A DNA stretch of 64,000 nt, from the NCBI RefSeq assembly GCF_036231965.1, contig NZ_CP109499.1, positions 8,122,001 through 8,186,000 on the forward strand, in the 5' to 3' direction. The notes beneath the pieces were generated by a model. That model ran no database searches, was not told where the DNA came from, and saw only the letters and a program-made list of their open reading frames with translations. This document shows positions 33,884 through 42,250 of the stretch, in pieces. This DNA comes from Streptomyces sp. NBC_01428 (GTDB lineage: Bacteria > Actinomycetota > Actinomycetes > Streptomycetales > Streptomycetaceae). The number at the start of each line of letters is the position of its first letter. The stretch's first letter is position 1. The position numbers and the translations under genes were made by a program.

Positions 33884-33947
33884 ATGATGTGCCCAAGGCA
33901 TTCTGATTAGTTCCTGCGGGAAGTATCTTGGCGGAGGTGACGGGCTG

Positions 33948-35060
33948 TCAAGAGCGGGGCCCGTGGACGTCGAGCTCGGCGACCACGTCGAAGTCCAGCC
34001 CCTCCGCCCGCGCCAGATAGATCCGTTGGCGTACGTGACCGTCCCTCAGATGCAGCAGTCCGCGCGGTCCCTCGTACGACACGTTCTCGGCCGCGGCGCC
34101 GATCGCGGACACGTCGAGGGAGCGCGCCCGGCCGATCAGCGCGGCCAGCAACAGCACGCCCTCGTAACAGGATTCGCCGAGACTGCCGAGGGCCGGCGCC
34201 TCGCTCCCGAACCGGTCGGCGTACTGCCCGTGGAAGTCGAGGGTGTCCCGGTTGGCCAGCGAGGCGAAGAACCCGGCCGTGCTGTAGAGGTCGGAGGTCG
34301 CCGAAGGTCCGCTGGCCATCAGCATGTTCTCGTCCATCAGTGTGCTCAGCCTGACGCAGCGCGCGTCGAGTCCCGCGGCGGCGAACGCCCGGTTGAAGCG
34401 CACCGCGTCACTCCCGACCAGCAGCACGACGACACCGTCCGCCTCCGTGTGCTCGATGCGGCGCAGGACCGCCCCGAAGTCGTGCGTGCCCAGCGGCAGA
34501 TACACCTCGCCTCGCACGCTGCCCCCGGACTCGCGGGCGTACCCGTGGGCGGCCCGGGCCGTACGGCGCGGCCACACATAGTCGTTGCCCACCACGAACC
34601 AGCGGCGCAGTCCCCGTTCGCGTGCCAGCAGGCGCATGGCCGGGCGGAGTTGGTCGCGCGGTGTCTCACTGGTGAGGAAGACGCCGGCCGTCCGCTCGCC
34701 GCCCTCGTACAGCGCGGTGTACACGTAGGGGACGCGGTGCGCGATCCTGGGCGCGAGCGCCTGGCGCACCGACGAGATGTGCCAGCCGGTCACGCCCTGG
34801 ACCGCTCCCACGTCCACCAACGCCTCGACGTGGTCGGCGACTTCACGCGGGGGGCCGCCGCCGTCCACCGGCAGCAGGCGCAGCTCCCTGCCGAGCACCC
34901 CGCCCGCCCTGTTGACCTCCTCCGCCGCCAGTTGCGCGCACGACTCGCAGGTGGGCCCGAACATGCCCGCGGGTCCATGCAACGGGAGGACGAGTGCCAC
35001 CCCGAACACGGAGTCGTCTGCCGTGAACCACTCGGGCACGGGTGAGGTGGGCCGGAACAT
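33948..35060 (-). CDS. AmiC-like cytosolic ligand-binding sensor
   Basis: 370-residue type I periplasmic-binding-fold protein related to UrtA and to AmiC/FmdD (FGVALVLPLHGPAGMFGPTCESCAQLAAEEVN ... FVVGNDYVWPRRTARAAHGYA). Unlike urtA it has no signal peptide, so it is probably cytosolic, as AmiC, which senses amides and restrains an ANTAR antiterminator. No AmiR-like gene is next to it; a MarR gene is divergent. It probably senses urea or short amides for control of urt. An in-frame ATG at 35111 is an alternative start. Confidence 0.8.
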   Translation of the reverse strand: MFRPTSPVPEWFTADDSVFGVALVLPLHGPAGMFGPTCESCAQLAAEEVNRAGGVLGRELRLLPVDGGGPPREVADHVEALVDVGAVQGVTGWHISSVRQALAPRIAHRVPYVYTALYEGGERTAGVFLTSETPRDQLRPAMRLLARERGLRRWFVVGNDYVWPRRTARAAHGYARESGGSVRGEVYLPLGTHDFGAVLRRIEHTEADGVVVLLVGSDAVRFNRAFAAAGLDARCVRLSTLMDENMLMASGPSATSDLYSTAGFFASLANRDTLDFHGQYADRFGSEAPALGSLGESCYEGVLLLAALIGRARSLDVSAIGAAAENVSYEGPRGLLHLRDGHVRQRIYLARAEGLDFDVVAELDVHGPRS

Positions 35061-35138
35061 GGCGTCATGATTCCGGCTCCTCGCGGTGAACTCCAATCCG
35101 TCTCGTAGCATGTACACCCCACGGGAGCGAGGAGCAGG

Positions 35139-35585
35139 ATGCCGACCCCATCGCCGCGTCAGCCCCAGGACCTGATGCACCTGCTGACGCGCGCCGAGCG
35201 CCTCGCCGCGCGGCGCCTGCGGTCCGTCCTGGACGAGGACGGCTGCTCCCTCGACGCCTGGCGGGTGCTCGTCCTGCTCTCCGACGGCGCGGGCCACCCC
35301 ATGACCGCCGTCGCCGAGGCCGTCTTCCTGCCCCCGGCCACCCTCACCAAGCTGATCGACCATCTCGTCGACCAGAACCTCGTCTACCGGCGGATCGATC
35401 CGCACGACCGCCGCCGCGTGCTCGCCCACCTCACCCCGCGAGGCGTGACGTACTGGCGGCGCGTCGACCGCGAGGTCCGGGCGCGATGGCCGGTGCTGGA
35501 CGACGGGGACGACGCGCTGCTGCGCTCCCTGCTGGAGCGGCTGGCGCGGACGCTCGACGCGACGGGCGCCCGCAGCACGCTCTGA
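35139..35585 (+). CDS. MarR family transcriptional regulator
   Basis: 148-residue MarR regulator with winged helix PMTAVAEAVFLPPATLTKLIDHLVDQNLVYRR and wing DPHDRRRVLAHLT. GAGGAG precedes the ATG. It is divergent from the AmiC-like sensor with under 80 bp between them, so each may affect the other's promoter. Its target and ligand are unknown; the urt locus and the aldehyde dehydrogenase downstream are both candidates. Confidence 0.9.
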   Translation: MPTPSPRQPQDLMHLLTRAERLAARRLRSVLDEDGCSLDAWRVLVLLSDGAGHPMTAVAEAVFLPPATLTKLIDHLVDQNLVYRRIDPHDRRRVLAHLTPRGVTYWRRVDREVRARWPVLDDGDDALLRSLLERLARTLDATGARSTL

Positions 35586-35738
35586 AGCGGATCGTCGCGG
35601 AAAGTAGTGGTGGGAGCCCGGAATGCGCACGCTCCGTGAAAGGTTGGCATATACATCCAGCTGTGGTCGGTGTTCCCCGCCGGCTGCGGAGCACCGGCGC
35701 GTCCGGCCCCCGGGCCGCGCCCCGACCAGCGAGGCACC

Positions 35739-37061
35739 GTGAACCACTCGACCACCGAAGAGCCCGCCGCCACCGTCGCCCGGCTGCGCGCCACCTTCCG
35801 CTCCGGCCGCACCCAGCCGATCGCCTGGCGCACGGAGCAGCTGGGCCGGCTGCGCGAGCTGCTCACCGCGCACGGCGAGGAGCTGGCCGCCGCGCTCCAC
35901 GAGGACCTCGGCAAGAGCTCCGCGGAGGCCTTCCGTACCGAGATCGACTTCACCGTCCGCGAGATCGACCACACCCTGGAGCACCTCGACGGCTGGCTGC
36001 TGCCCGAACCGGCGCCCGTCCCCGCGCACCTCGGCGCGGACGCCACGGCCTGGACGCGGTACGACCCGCTGGGAGTCGTCCTCGTGATCGCCCCCTGGAA
36101 CTATCCGGTCCAGCTCCTGCTCACCCCGGTGCTCGGAGCGCTGGCCGCGGGCAACGCGGTGGTCGCCAAGCCCAGCGAACTCGCGCCGGCCACCTCCACG
36201 GCCCTCGCCCGGCTCCTCCCGCAGTACCTCGACACCGACGCGGTGGCCGTCGTCGAGGGCGGCGTCCCCGAGACGACGGCCCTGCTGGCCGAGCGTTTCG
36301 ACCAGATCTTCTACACCGGCAACGGCACGGTCGGACGCATCGTCATGCGTGCCGCCGCCGAGCACCTCACCCCGGTCGCCCTCGAACTCGGCGGCAAGTC
36401 ACCGGCGTTCGTCGACCGCGACACCGACCTGGCCGTCGTCGCCGACCGGCTCGTGCGCGGCAAGTTCCTCAACGCCGGGCAGACCTGCGTGGCGCCCGAC
36501 TACGTCCTCACCGACCCGGAGACCGCCCGCGCGCTGGAGCCGAGGCTCGCCGAGGCCGTGACGACGCTCTTCGGCCCGGAGCCGAAGGAGTCCGCCGCGT
36601 TCGGGCGGATCGTCAACGAGCGGCACTTCGACCGGCTCACCGGACTGCTCGGCTCCGGCCGCACCGTCACCGGCGGCGCCAGCGACCGCGCCGCGAAGTA
36701 CATCGCGCCGACCGTCCTCGCCGACGTCGACCCGAAGTCCCCCGTCATGGGGGAGGAGATCTTCGGCCCCATCCTGCCCGTCGTGACCGTGGCGGACCTC
36801 GACGAGGCCATCGGCTTCATCAACGACCGCGACAAGCCGCTCGCCCTGTACGTGTTCACCGAGTCGGACACCACACGGGAGCGGATCGCCGCCGAGACCT
36901 CCTCCGGCGGCCTCGGCTTCGGACTGCCGCTCGCCCACCTGACCGTCTCCGACCTCCCGTTCGGGGGCGTCGGCGAGAGCGGCATGGGCAGCTACCACGG
37001 CCGGTACTCGATCGACACGTTCAGCCACCGCAAGGCCGTACTGGAGAAGCCGCTGGTCTGA
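35739..37061 (+). CDS. Aldehyde dehydrogenase family protein
   Basis: 440-residue NAD(P)-dependent aldehyde dehydrogenase, short (class 3-like) form. Motifs: VIAPWNYPVQLLLTPVLGALAAGNAVVAKPSELAP, FYTGNGTVGRIVM, ELGGKSPAFV with the catalytic Glu, GKFLNAGQTCVAPDYVL with the catalytic Cys, and EEIFGPILPV. The C-terminus (NLPFGGVGESGMG-type, ending HRKAVLEKPL) resembles fatty-aldehyde dehydrogenases that may be membrane-associated in other organisms. The GTG at 35739 has GAGG upstream. Followed by a strong hairpin. Confidence 0.92.
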   Translation: MNHSTTEEPAATVARLRATFRSGRTQPIAWRTEQLGRLRELLTAHGEELAAALHEDLGKSSAEAFRTEIDFTVREIDHTLEHLDGWLLPEPAPVPAHLGADATAWTRYDPLGVVLVIAPWNYPVQLLLTPVLGALAAGNAVVAKPSELAPATSTALARLLPQYLDTDAVAVVEGGVPETTALLAERFDQIFYTGNGTVGRIVMRAAAEHLTPVALELGGKSPAFVDRDTDLAVVADRLVRGKFLNAGQTCVAPDYVLTDPETARALEPRLAEAVTTLFGPEPKESAAFGRIVNERHFDRLTGLLGSGRTVTGGASDRAAKYIAPTVLADVDPKSPVMGEEIFGPILPVVTVADLDEAIGFINDRDKPLALYVFTESDTTRERIAAETSSGGLGFGLPLAHLTVSDLPFGGVGESGMGSYHGRYSIDTFSHRKAVLEKPLV

Positions 37062-37084
37062 GCGGCCACCGCTCCCTCCACCGC

Positions 37085-37112
37085 AGGGCCCGCCCGGGAT
37101 CGGGCGGGCCCT
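37085..37112 (+). terminator. Hairpin terminator after the aldehyde dehydrogenase
   Basis: 11-bp perfect stem AGGGCCCGCCC with a 6-nt GGGATC loop, 24 nt after the stop codon. Confidence 0.8.
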
Positions 37113-37192
37113 GTTCGGCGGTATCGCGCTGCGGATCGCCGCCGTTGCGGGCACCGTGTTGAGGGGACCGGCGCGCGCGAGGAGAGGCTTCG

Positions 37193-37864
37193 ATGAAGGC
37201 AGCAGTCGTCCGGGCGTCCGGTGAACCGCCGGTCATCGTGGACCGCCTCACCATCGACCCCGACTCCCACCCTGACCCCGATATCGGCGCCGTCGCCTTC
37301 GCCGAGCCGGGTCCGCGTCAGGTCCGCGTCCGGGTGGACGCCTTCCAACCGTGCCCCACCGACCTGCCCGCCACGCGCCGCGACCGGCCGGTCGGGCCGA
37401 GTCCGGCGTTCGTGCCGCACGAGGACCGTGTCCCCGGCCGGGCGCTCCGACGCGATGGCGCGGCACTCGCCGGGCCGTCGCTCACGGTGAACGGGGCGGC
37501 CCCTTCGGCGGTCTGCCCCGGGTCGCGGCAGGGCGGTAGGGTCGAGTTCGTCGCCGTGGCGGCGCACGGCACGATCCCGGCCCCGATCGTCGACGCCGTC
37601 CCGAACCGCACCCGTGTGACCGGTTCCTCCGTGGGAACCCGGCAGGACCTGGCCGAGGTGGTCACCGTGCGCACCGCCGACGGGCCGCACCCCGGGGTTC
37701 CCCACGTCCCGTGCCCCGACCGGGTCGGCGAGTCGACCGACGGCTTCCGCTCACCCGAACCGACCGGTGCCGGCACCGCCCGCTCCACCCGCCCGCGTAC
37801 GCCCGTGCCGCCCCGCCCGCCGACGTGCACCCCCGATGACCTGCTCGCCGCCCCAGCCCGATGA
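37193..37864 (+). pseudogene. Zinc alcohol dehydrogenase remnant (AdhP-like)
   Basis: An open frame of 223 codons, but a decayed gene. Residues 1-85 follow the start of AdhP-type alcohol dehydrogenases (MKAAVVRA, PGPRQVRVRVDAF), with the zinc-ligand CGVCHTD replaced by FQPCPTD and GHEGVG by PHEDRV. Residues about 115-160 jump to the C-terminal part (VEFVAVAAHGTIPAPIVDAV, TRVTGSSVGTRQDLAEV). The structural zinc loop and the cofactor domain are missing, and the tail is Pro/Arg-rich nonsense. A large in-frame deletion plus drift is the simplest reading. It abuts the phosphoketolase. Confidence 0.75.
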
Positions 37865-37878
37865 CGTACGGAGTCACG

Positions 37879-40263
37879 ATGCCCGAGGCCGAACACCAGG
37901 ACAGCACCGCACCGACCGACGACGAACTCCGCATCCTCGACGCCCACTGGCGGGCCGCCAACTACCTTGCCGTGGGCCAGATCTACCTGCTCGCGAACCC
38001 GCTCCTCACCGAGCCCCTCACCCCCGACCACATCAAGCCCCGCCTCCTCGGCCACTGGGGTACGTCCCCCGGCCTGAACCTGGTCCACACCCACCTCAAC
38101 CGGGTGATCAAGGCACGGGGGATCGACGCGCTGTGCGTGTGGGGGCCGGGTCACGGGGGGCCGGCCGTGCTGGCGAACTCCTGGCTGGAAGGCACCTACA
38201 GCCAGACGTACCCCTCCGTGTCCCGCGACGCCGAGGGCATGGGGAAGCTCTTCCGGCAGTTCTCGTTCCCCGGCGGCGTGCCGAGCCATGTCGCGCCGGA
38301 GACACCGGGTTCGATCCACGAGGGCGGCGAGCTGGGCTACTCCTTGGCCCACGCCTACGGTGCCGCCTTCGACAACCCGGATCTGCTGGTCACCTGTGTC
38401 ATCGGTGACGGTGAGGCGGAGACCGGGCCCTTGGCGGCGGCCTGGCACTCCAACAAGTTCCTCGACCCGGTCAACGACGGCGCGGTCCTGCCGGTCCTGC
38501 ACCTCAACGGCTACAAGATCGCCAACCCGACCGTGCTCGCCCGGCTCCCCGAGGAGGAGCTCGACGAGCTGCTGCGCGGATACGGCCACGACCCGATCCA
38601 CGTCACGGGCGACGACCCCGCCGAGGTGCACCGCGCCATGGCCGGGGCGTTCGACCGGGCCCTCGACCGGATCGCCGTCCTCCAGCGCACGGCCCGCGAG
38701 GAGGGCGTGACCGAGCGGGCCCGCTGGCCCATGATCGTGCTCCGCACCCCGAAGGGCTGGACCGGCCCCGCCGTGGTCGACGGCGAACCCGTCGAGGGCA
38801 CCTGGCGCGCCCACCAGGTCCCCCTCTCCGCGGTGCGTGAGAACCCGGAACATCTGCGGCAGTTGGAGGAGTGGCTGCGTTCCTACCGGCCCGAGGAACT
38901 GTTCGATGACGAGGGGCGTCCGGTCGCCGACGTGCTGGCCTGCGTGCCCGAGGGCGACCGGCGGCTCGGCGCCACCCCGCACGCCAACGGCGGCCTCCTC
39001 GTCCGCGATCTGCCGCTGCCGCCCCTGGAGCGCTTCGCCGTTCCCGTCGACAAGCCGGGTGTCACGCTGCACGAGCCGACCCGGGTGCTCGGCGACCTCC
39101 TCGAACACGTCATGCGGGAGACCACGGACCGCCGCGACTTCCGCCTGGTGGGTCCCGACGAGACCGCCTCCAACCGCCTGGACGCCGTCTACGCGGCCAG
39201 CGGCAAGGCCTGGCAGGCCGAGACCCTCCCGGTGGACGAGCACCTCGACCGCCACGGCCGGGTCATGGAGATCCTCTCGGAGCACACCTGCCAGGGCTGG
39301 CTGGAGGGTTACCTCCTCACGGGCCGGCACGGGCTGTTCTCCTGCTACGAGGCGTTCGTGCACATCGTCGACTCGATGGTCAACCAGCACATCAAGTGGC
39401 TGAAGACATCGCGTGAGTTGGCCTGGCGCCGTCCCATCGCCTCCCTCAACTACCTGCTGACGTCGCACGTCTGGCGCCAGGACCACAACGGCTTCTCGCA
39501 CCAGGACCCCGGGTTCGTCGACCACGTCCTGAACAAGAGCCCGGAGGTCGTGCGCGTCTACCTGCCGCCGGACGCCAACACCCTGCTGTCCGTGGCGGAC
39601 CATGTGCTGCGCAGCCGCGACTACGTGAACGTCGTCGTCGCGGGGAAGCAGCCCTGCTTCGACTGGCTGTCCATGGACCAGGCCCGCGACCACTGCGCGC
39701 GGGGCGCCGGTATCTGGGAGTGGGCGGGCTCACCCGGTGTCGAGCGCGAACCGGAGGTCGTCCTCGCCTGCGCGGGAGACGTCCCCACCCAGGAGGTCCT
39801 GGCAGCCGCCGACCTGCTCCGGCGCCATCTGCCCGAGGTCTCCTTCCGGGTCGTCAACGTCGTGGACATGACCCGGTTGCTGCCGCGTGAGGAACACCCG
39901 CACGGCATGAGCGACTTCGAGTACGACGGGCTGTTCACCGCGGACAAGCCGGTGATCTTCGCGTACCACGGCTATCCCTGGCTCATCCACCGTCTCGCCT
40001 ACCGGCGCAGCGGCCACGCGAACCTTCATGTGCGCGGCTACAAGGAGATGGGCACCACGACGACGCCGTTCGACATGGTCGTGCGCAACGACCTGGACCG
40101 CTACCGGCTCGTCATGGACGTCATCGACCGTGTGCCCGGTCTCGGGGTCCGCGCCGCCACCGTGCGCCAGCGGATGGAGGACGCCCGCTCCCGCCACCAC
40201 GTCTGGATCCGTGAGCACGGCACCGACCTGCCCGAGGTCGCGGACTGGACCTGGAGCGGCTGA
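37879..40263 (+). CDS. xfp: Phosphoketolase (xylulose-5-P / fructose-6-P)
   Basis: 794-residue thiamine-diphosphate enzyme that cleaves xylulose 5-phosphate (or fructose 6-phosphate) with phosphate to acetyl phosphate and glyceraldehyde 3-phosphate. Visible: YLAVGQIYLL, LGHWGTSPGLNLVHTHLNR, GPGHGGPA, the ThDP site VIGDGEAETGPLAAAWHSNKF, and HDHNGFSHQDPGF-type QDHNGFSHQDPG in the pyrimidine domain. Length is typical. The ATG at 37879 has CGGAG 6 nt upstream, better than 37861, which overlaps the remnant's stop. No acetate kinase follows. Confidence 0.95.
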   Translation: MPEAEHQDSTAPTDDELRILDAHWRAANYLAVGQIYLLANPLLTEPLTPDHIKPRLLGHWGTSPGLNLVHTHLNRVIKARGIDALCVWGPGHGGPAVLANSWLEGTYSQTYPSVSRDAEGMGKLFRQFSFPGGVPSHVAPETPGSIHEGGELGYSLAHAYGAAFDNPDLLVTCVIGDGEAETGPLAAAWHSNKFLDPVNDGAVLPVLHLNGYKIANPTVLARLPEEELDELLRGYGHDPIHVTGDDPAEVHRAMAGAFDRALDRIAVLQRTAREEGVTERARWPMIVLRTPKGWTGPAVVDGEPVEGTWRAHQVPLSAVRENPEHLRQLEEWLRSYRPEELFDDEGRPVADVLACVPEGDRRLGATPHANGGLLVRDLPLPPLERFAVPVDKPGVTLHEPTRVLGDLLEHVMRETTDRRDFRLVGPDETASNRLDAVYAASGKAWQAETLPVDEHLDRHGRVMEILSEHTCQGWLEGYLLTGRHGLFSCYEAFVHIVDSMVNQHIKWLKTSRELAWRRPIASLNYLLTSHVWRQDHNGFSHQDPGFVDHVLNKSPEVVRVYLPPDANTLLSVADHVLRSRDYVNVVVAGKQPCFDWLSMDQARDHCARGAGIWEWAGSPGVEREPEVVLACAGDVPTQEVLAAADLLRRHLPEVSFRVVNVVDMTRLLPREEHPHGMSDFEYDGLFTADKPVIFAYHGYPWLIHRLAYRRSGHANLHVRGYKEMGTTTTPFDMVVRNDLDRYRLVMDVIDRVPGLGVRAATVRQRMEDARSRHHVWIREHGTDLPEVADWTWSG

Positions 40264-40405
40264 GCGGAAGCAGCGGAACGAGCGGAACCTCGGAACGCGG
40301 CCAGGGGGCCGGCCGGAGCGGAGAGGCGGCAGGCGCGCGCAGCTCAGGAGATGCAGGAGGTGGGGGAGGGGAGAGGGTCGGCGGTGGGGTGCGGCCGGAC
40401 ATCCG

Positions 40406-40999
40406 TCACGGTGTCTTGTGTCCCCACTGCGGCCCGAGCCGCTCCCACTCGCGTGCCCACCGGTCGTAGCGCCGCTGGTCGAGCCGCCAGCGGGCGAATC
40501 CGCCGGCGGCGAGCGCCACGCCGCCGAGCGCCACCGCCGCGCCCGCGCCCAGCAGGCCCGCCTCGGTGGCCGCGGCGCTGGTGGTGGGCGGGGCACCGGT
40601 GAGCTGTCCCTTGCCGTTCATCCAGATCACGACGTTCGAGCCGGCTTTGTGCCCGGCGTCCACCAGGGCACGGCCGGTCCGGGGCGTGCCGTCGGGAGCG
40701 GTCCACCGGACCCCGGCCCGGACCTGTTCGTAGCCCGAGCCCTCACCGGACGCCACGTTCGAGCCGGTGCTGTCCACCAGCACGGCCGGGACGGGATGCC
40801 GGTCGTTGCGCAGGCGGTCGAAGGACTCGCCGGCGGCGCGGGCCGTCATCAGGCCGGCCAGCGCGCCACCCAGCACGATCACCGTCCAGACGATCAGCAC
40901 GATCCACGCCTCGACGAGGTCGTCCCGGCGCCGCAACGGATTCCTCCGCCAGCGCCAGCACCACTGCCTTGCACCCTGTGCTCCCTGTGCTCCGCGCAT
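40406..40999 (-). CDS. Rv1733c-like membrane protein
   Basis: 197-residue protein with two membrane helices (about residues 31-53, AWIVLIVWTVIVLGGALAGLM, and 145-168) bracketing an extracytoplasmic domain (VRAGVRWTAPDGTPRTGRALVD, GSNVVIWMNGKGQLTG), ending in a charged tail. It matches the Rv1733c family, whose mycobacterial founder belongs to the hypoxia/dormancy (DosR) regulon; function unknown. GGAGGTGC precedes the ATG. Streptomyces often places such genes with phosphoketolase and alcohol dehydrogenase, consistent with a low-oxygen set. No DosR box was spotted. Confidence 0.82.
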   Translation of the reverse strand: MRGAQGAQGARQWCWRWRRNPLRRRDDLVEAWIVLIVWTVIVLGGALAGLMTARAAGESFDRLRNDRHPVPAVLVDSTGSNVASGEGSGYEQVRAGVRWTAPDGTPRTGRALVDAGHKAGSNVVIWMNGKGQLTGAPPTTSAAATEAGLLGAGAAVALGGVALAAGGFARWRLDQRRYDRWAREWERLGPQWGHKTP

Positions 41000-41124
41000 G
41001 GCACCGCACCTCCTAGCTACACCCCCAACAGTGCAAGCGGATCGGTGCGGGCGCGAGCGGGGACGGGGGACGCCCGGCCCGCGAAGGCGGACCGGGCGGC
41101 CGGGCGCGGCGGCATCGGGCCCGG

Positions 41125-41952
41125 TCAGGCCCCGGTTGCGGGCGTCTCGGCGGGCGGCACGGGGTTCCCGGACGCGGGCTCGACGCTCCGGCGCCTGACG
41201 GCCAGGACGACGATCAGGACGACCTGGAGGACGATGACGAGGACCATGCCCAGGGACGCCTGAGGGCTGTCGCCCACCAGGTTCGAGATCAGGCTGGTGT
41301 CCCACAGGCCGTGCACGAGCATGGGCAGCAGCAGGGTGCCGCGGACGCGCAGGCACAGGTAGAAGAAGTAGCCCGACGTGGAGACGACGAGAGCCTGCAC
41401 GAGGGCCTGTGCTCCTTCGCCGAAGGCGTTGCTGATGTGCACCAGGCCGAAGACGACCGACGAGTAGAGGGCGATCTTGCCCTCGGAGAATCCGGCGCGG
41501 CTGAAGACGTGGACGCCGATGCCACGGAACATGAGCTCCTCGCCGACGCCGACGAACACGCCGAGCACCAGCAGGCAGACCACGAGGGAGGCGCTCTGGT
41601 CGGCGAGGTGCGCGTAGTTCACACCGATCAGCGCGACGGCGATCATGGAGATCGGCACCCAGCGCACCCAGCGCCGCACCGGCACACGGTAGTGGAGGAC
41701 CTCGCGCCACCAGCCCAGCCAGGTGACGACGCCGGCGGCGAAGACGATCGACGCCCCGATGGGGATCAGCGCGTTGCGGACGATGGACTCGGCGGTGGGG
41801 AACTGGCTGTCGGAGCCGCTGGTGTCCACGCCGACGAGCTGCCCCAGGCCTTGGATGACGCCCGCGTAGACGATCACCACGACCAGGAACCACGGCCAGG
41901 ACAGATCCCGGCCGGGGTGGTCCCGCGGTGTCGTCTCGACCTTGTCGCTCAC
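41125..41952 (-). CDS. CPBP family intramembrane metalloprotease
   Basis: 275-residue multi-pass protein of the CPBP (Abi/CAAX-protease) family. The catalytic motifs are GEELMFRG (EExxxR), FGLVHISN and LVHGLWD, placed in successive helices as expected for intramembrane glutamic/metal proteases. About seven helices, hydrophilic termini. Substrates of bacterial members are mostly unknown. The GTG at 41952 with AGAGGG upstream is preferred to an ATG 48 nt earlier. Confidence 0.88.
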   Translation of the reverse strand: MSDKVETTPRDHPGRDLSWPWFLVVVIVYAGVIQGLGQLVGVDTSGSDSQFPTAESIVRNALIPIGASIVFAAGVVTWLGWWREVLHYRVPVRRWVRWVPISMIAVALIGVNYAHLADQSASLVVCLLVLGVFVGVGEELMFRGIGVHVFSRAGFSEGKIALYSSVVFGLVHISNAFGEGAQALVQALVVSTSGYFFYLCLRVRGTLLLPMLVHGLWDTSLISNLVGDSPQASLGMVLVIVLQVVLIVVLAVRRRSVEPASGNPVPPAETPATGA

Positions 41953-42250
41953 GATGTCGCCCTCTCGCCCGGAGACGGTGATCCTCGTCCCGCCGGACAC
42001 GGTGCGGGGTCGCCGTCTTCACCGGTCACGTTCTCACGGGGCCGCCGCTCCGTCCTCGCGGACCGCCCGCGGCCGAGGGCCCGGGGCACCGTACGAGTGC
42101 CTCGCCGCCCGAGTCCGAGTCCGCCGCCCGAGCCCGTGGTCGCGGGAGGGGCGGCGCGCGAACTGGCGCCGGGACGCGCACGGCGCAGCCGGCCGGACGC
42201 CCCGGTGAAGGGGTCCGGCCGACTGCGTACCGGCACGTCGGCGGCCGGGT

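Noticed and set aside
36399..37154. Large minus-strand ORF opposite the aldehyde dehydrogenase
   Set aside because: Antisense shadow of a gene with clear catalytic motifs; typical of high third-codon GC.
37062..41030. DosR/OsdR-type operator near phosphoketolase and the Rv1733c-like gene
   Set aside because: No GGGAC-type dyad found in the intergenic stretches; hypoxia control remains only a contextual guess.
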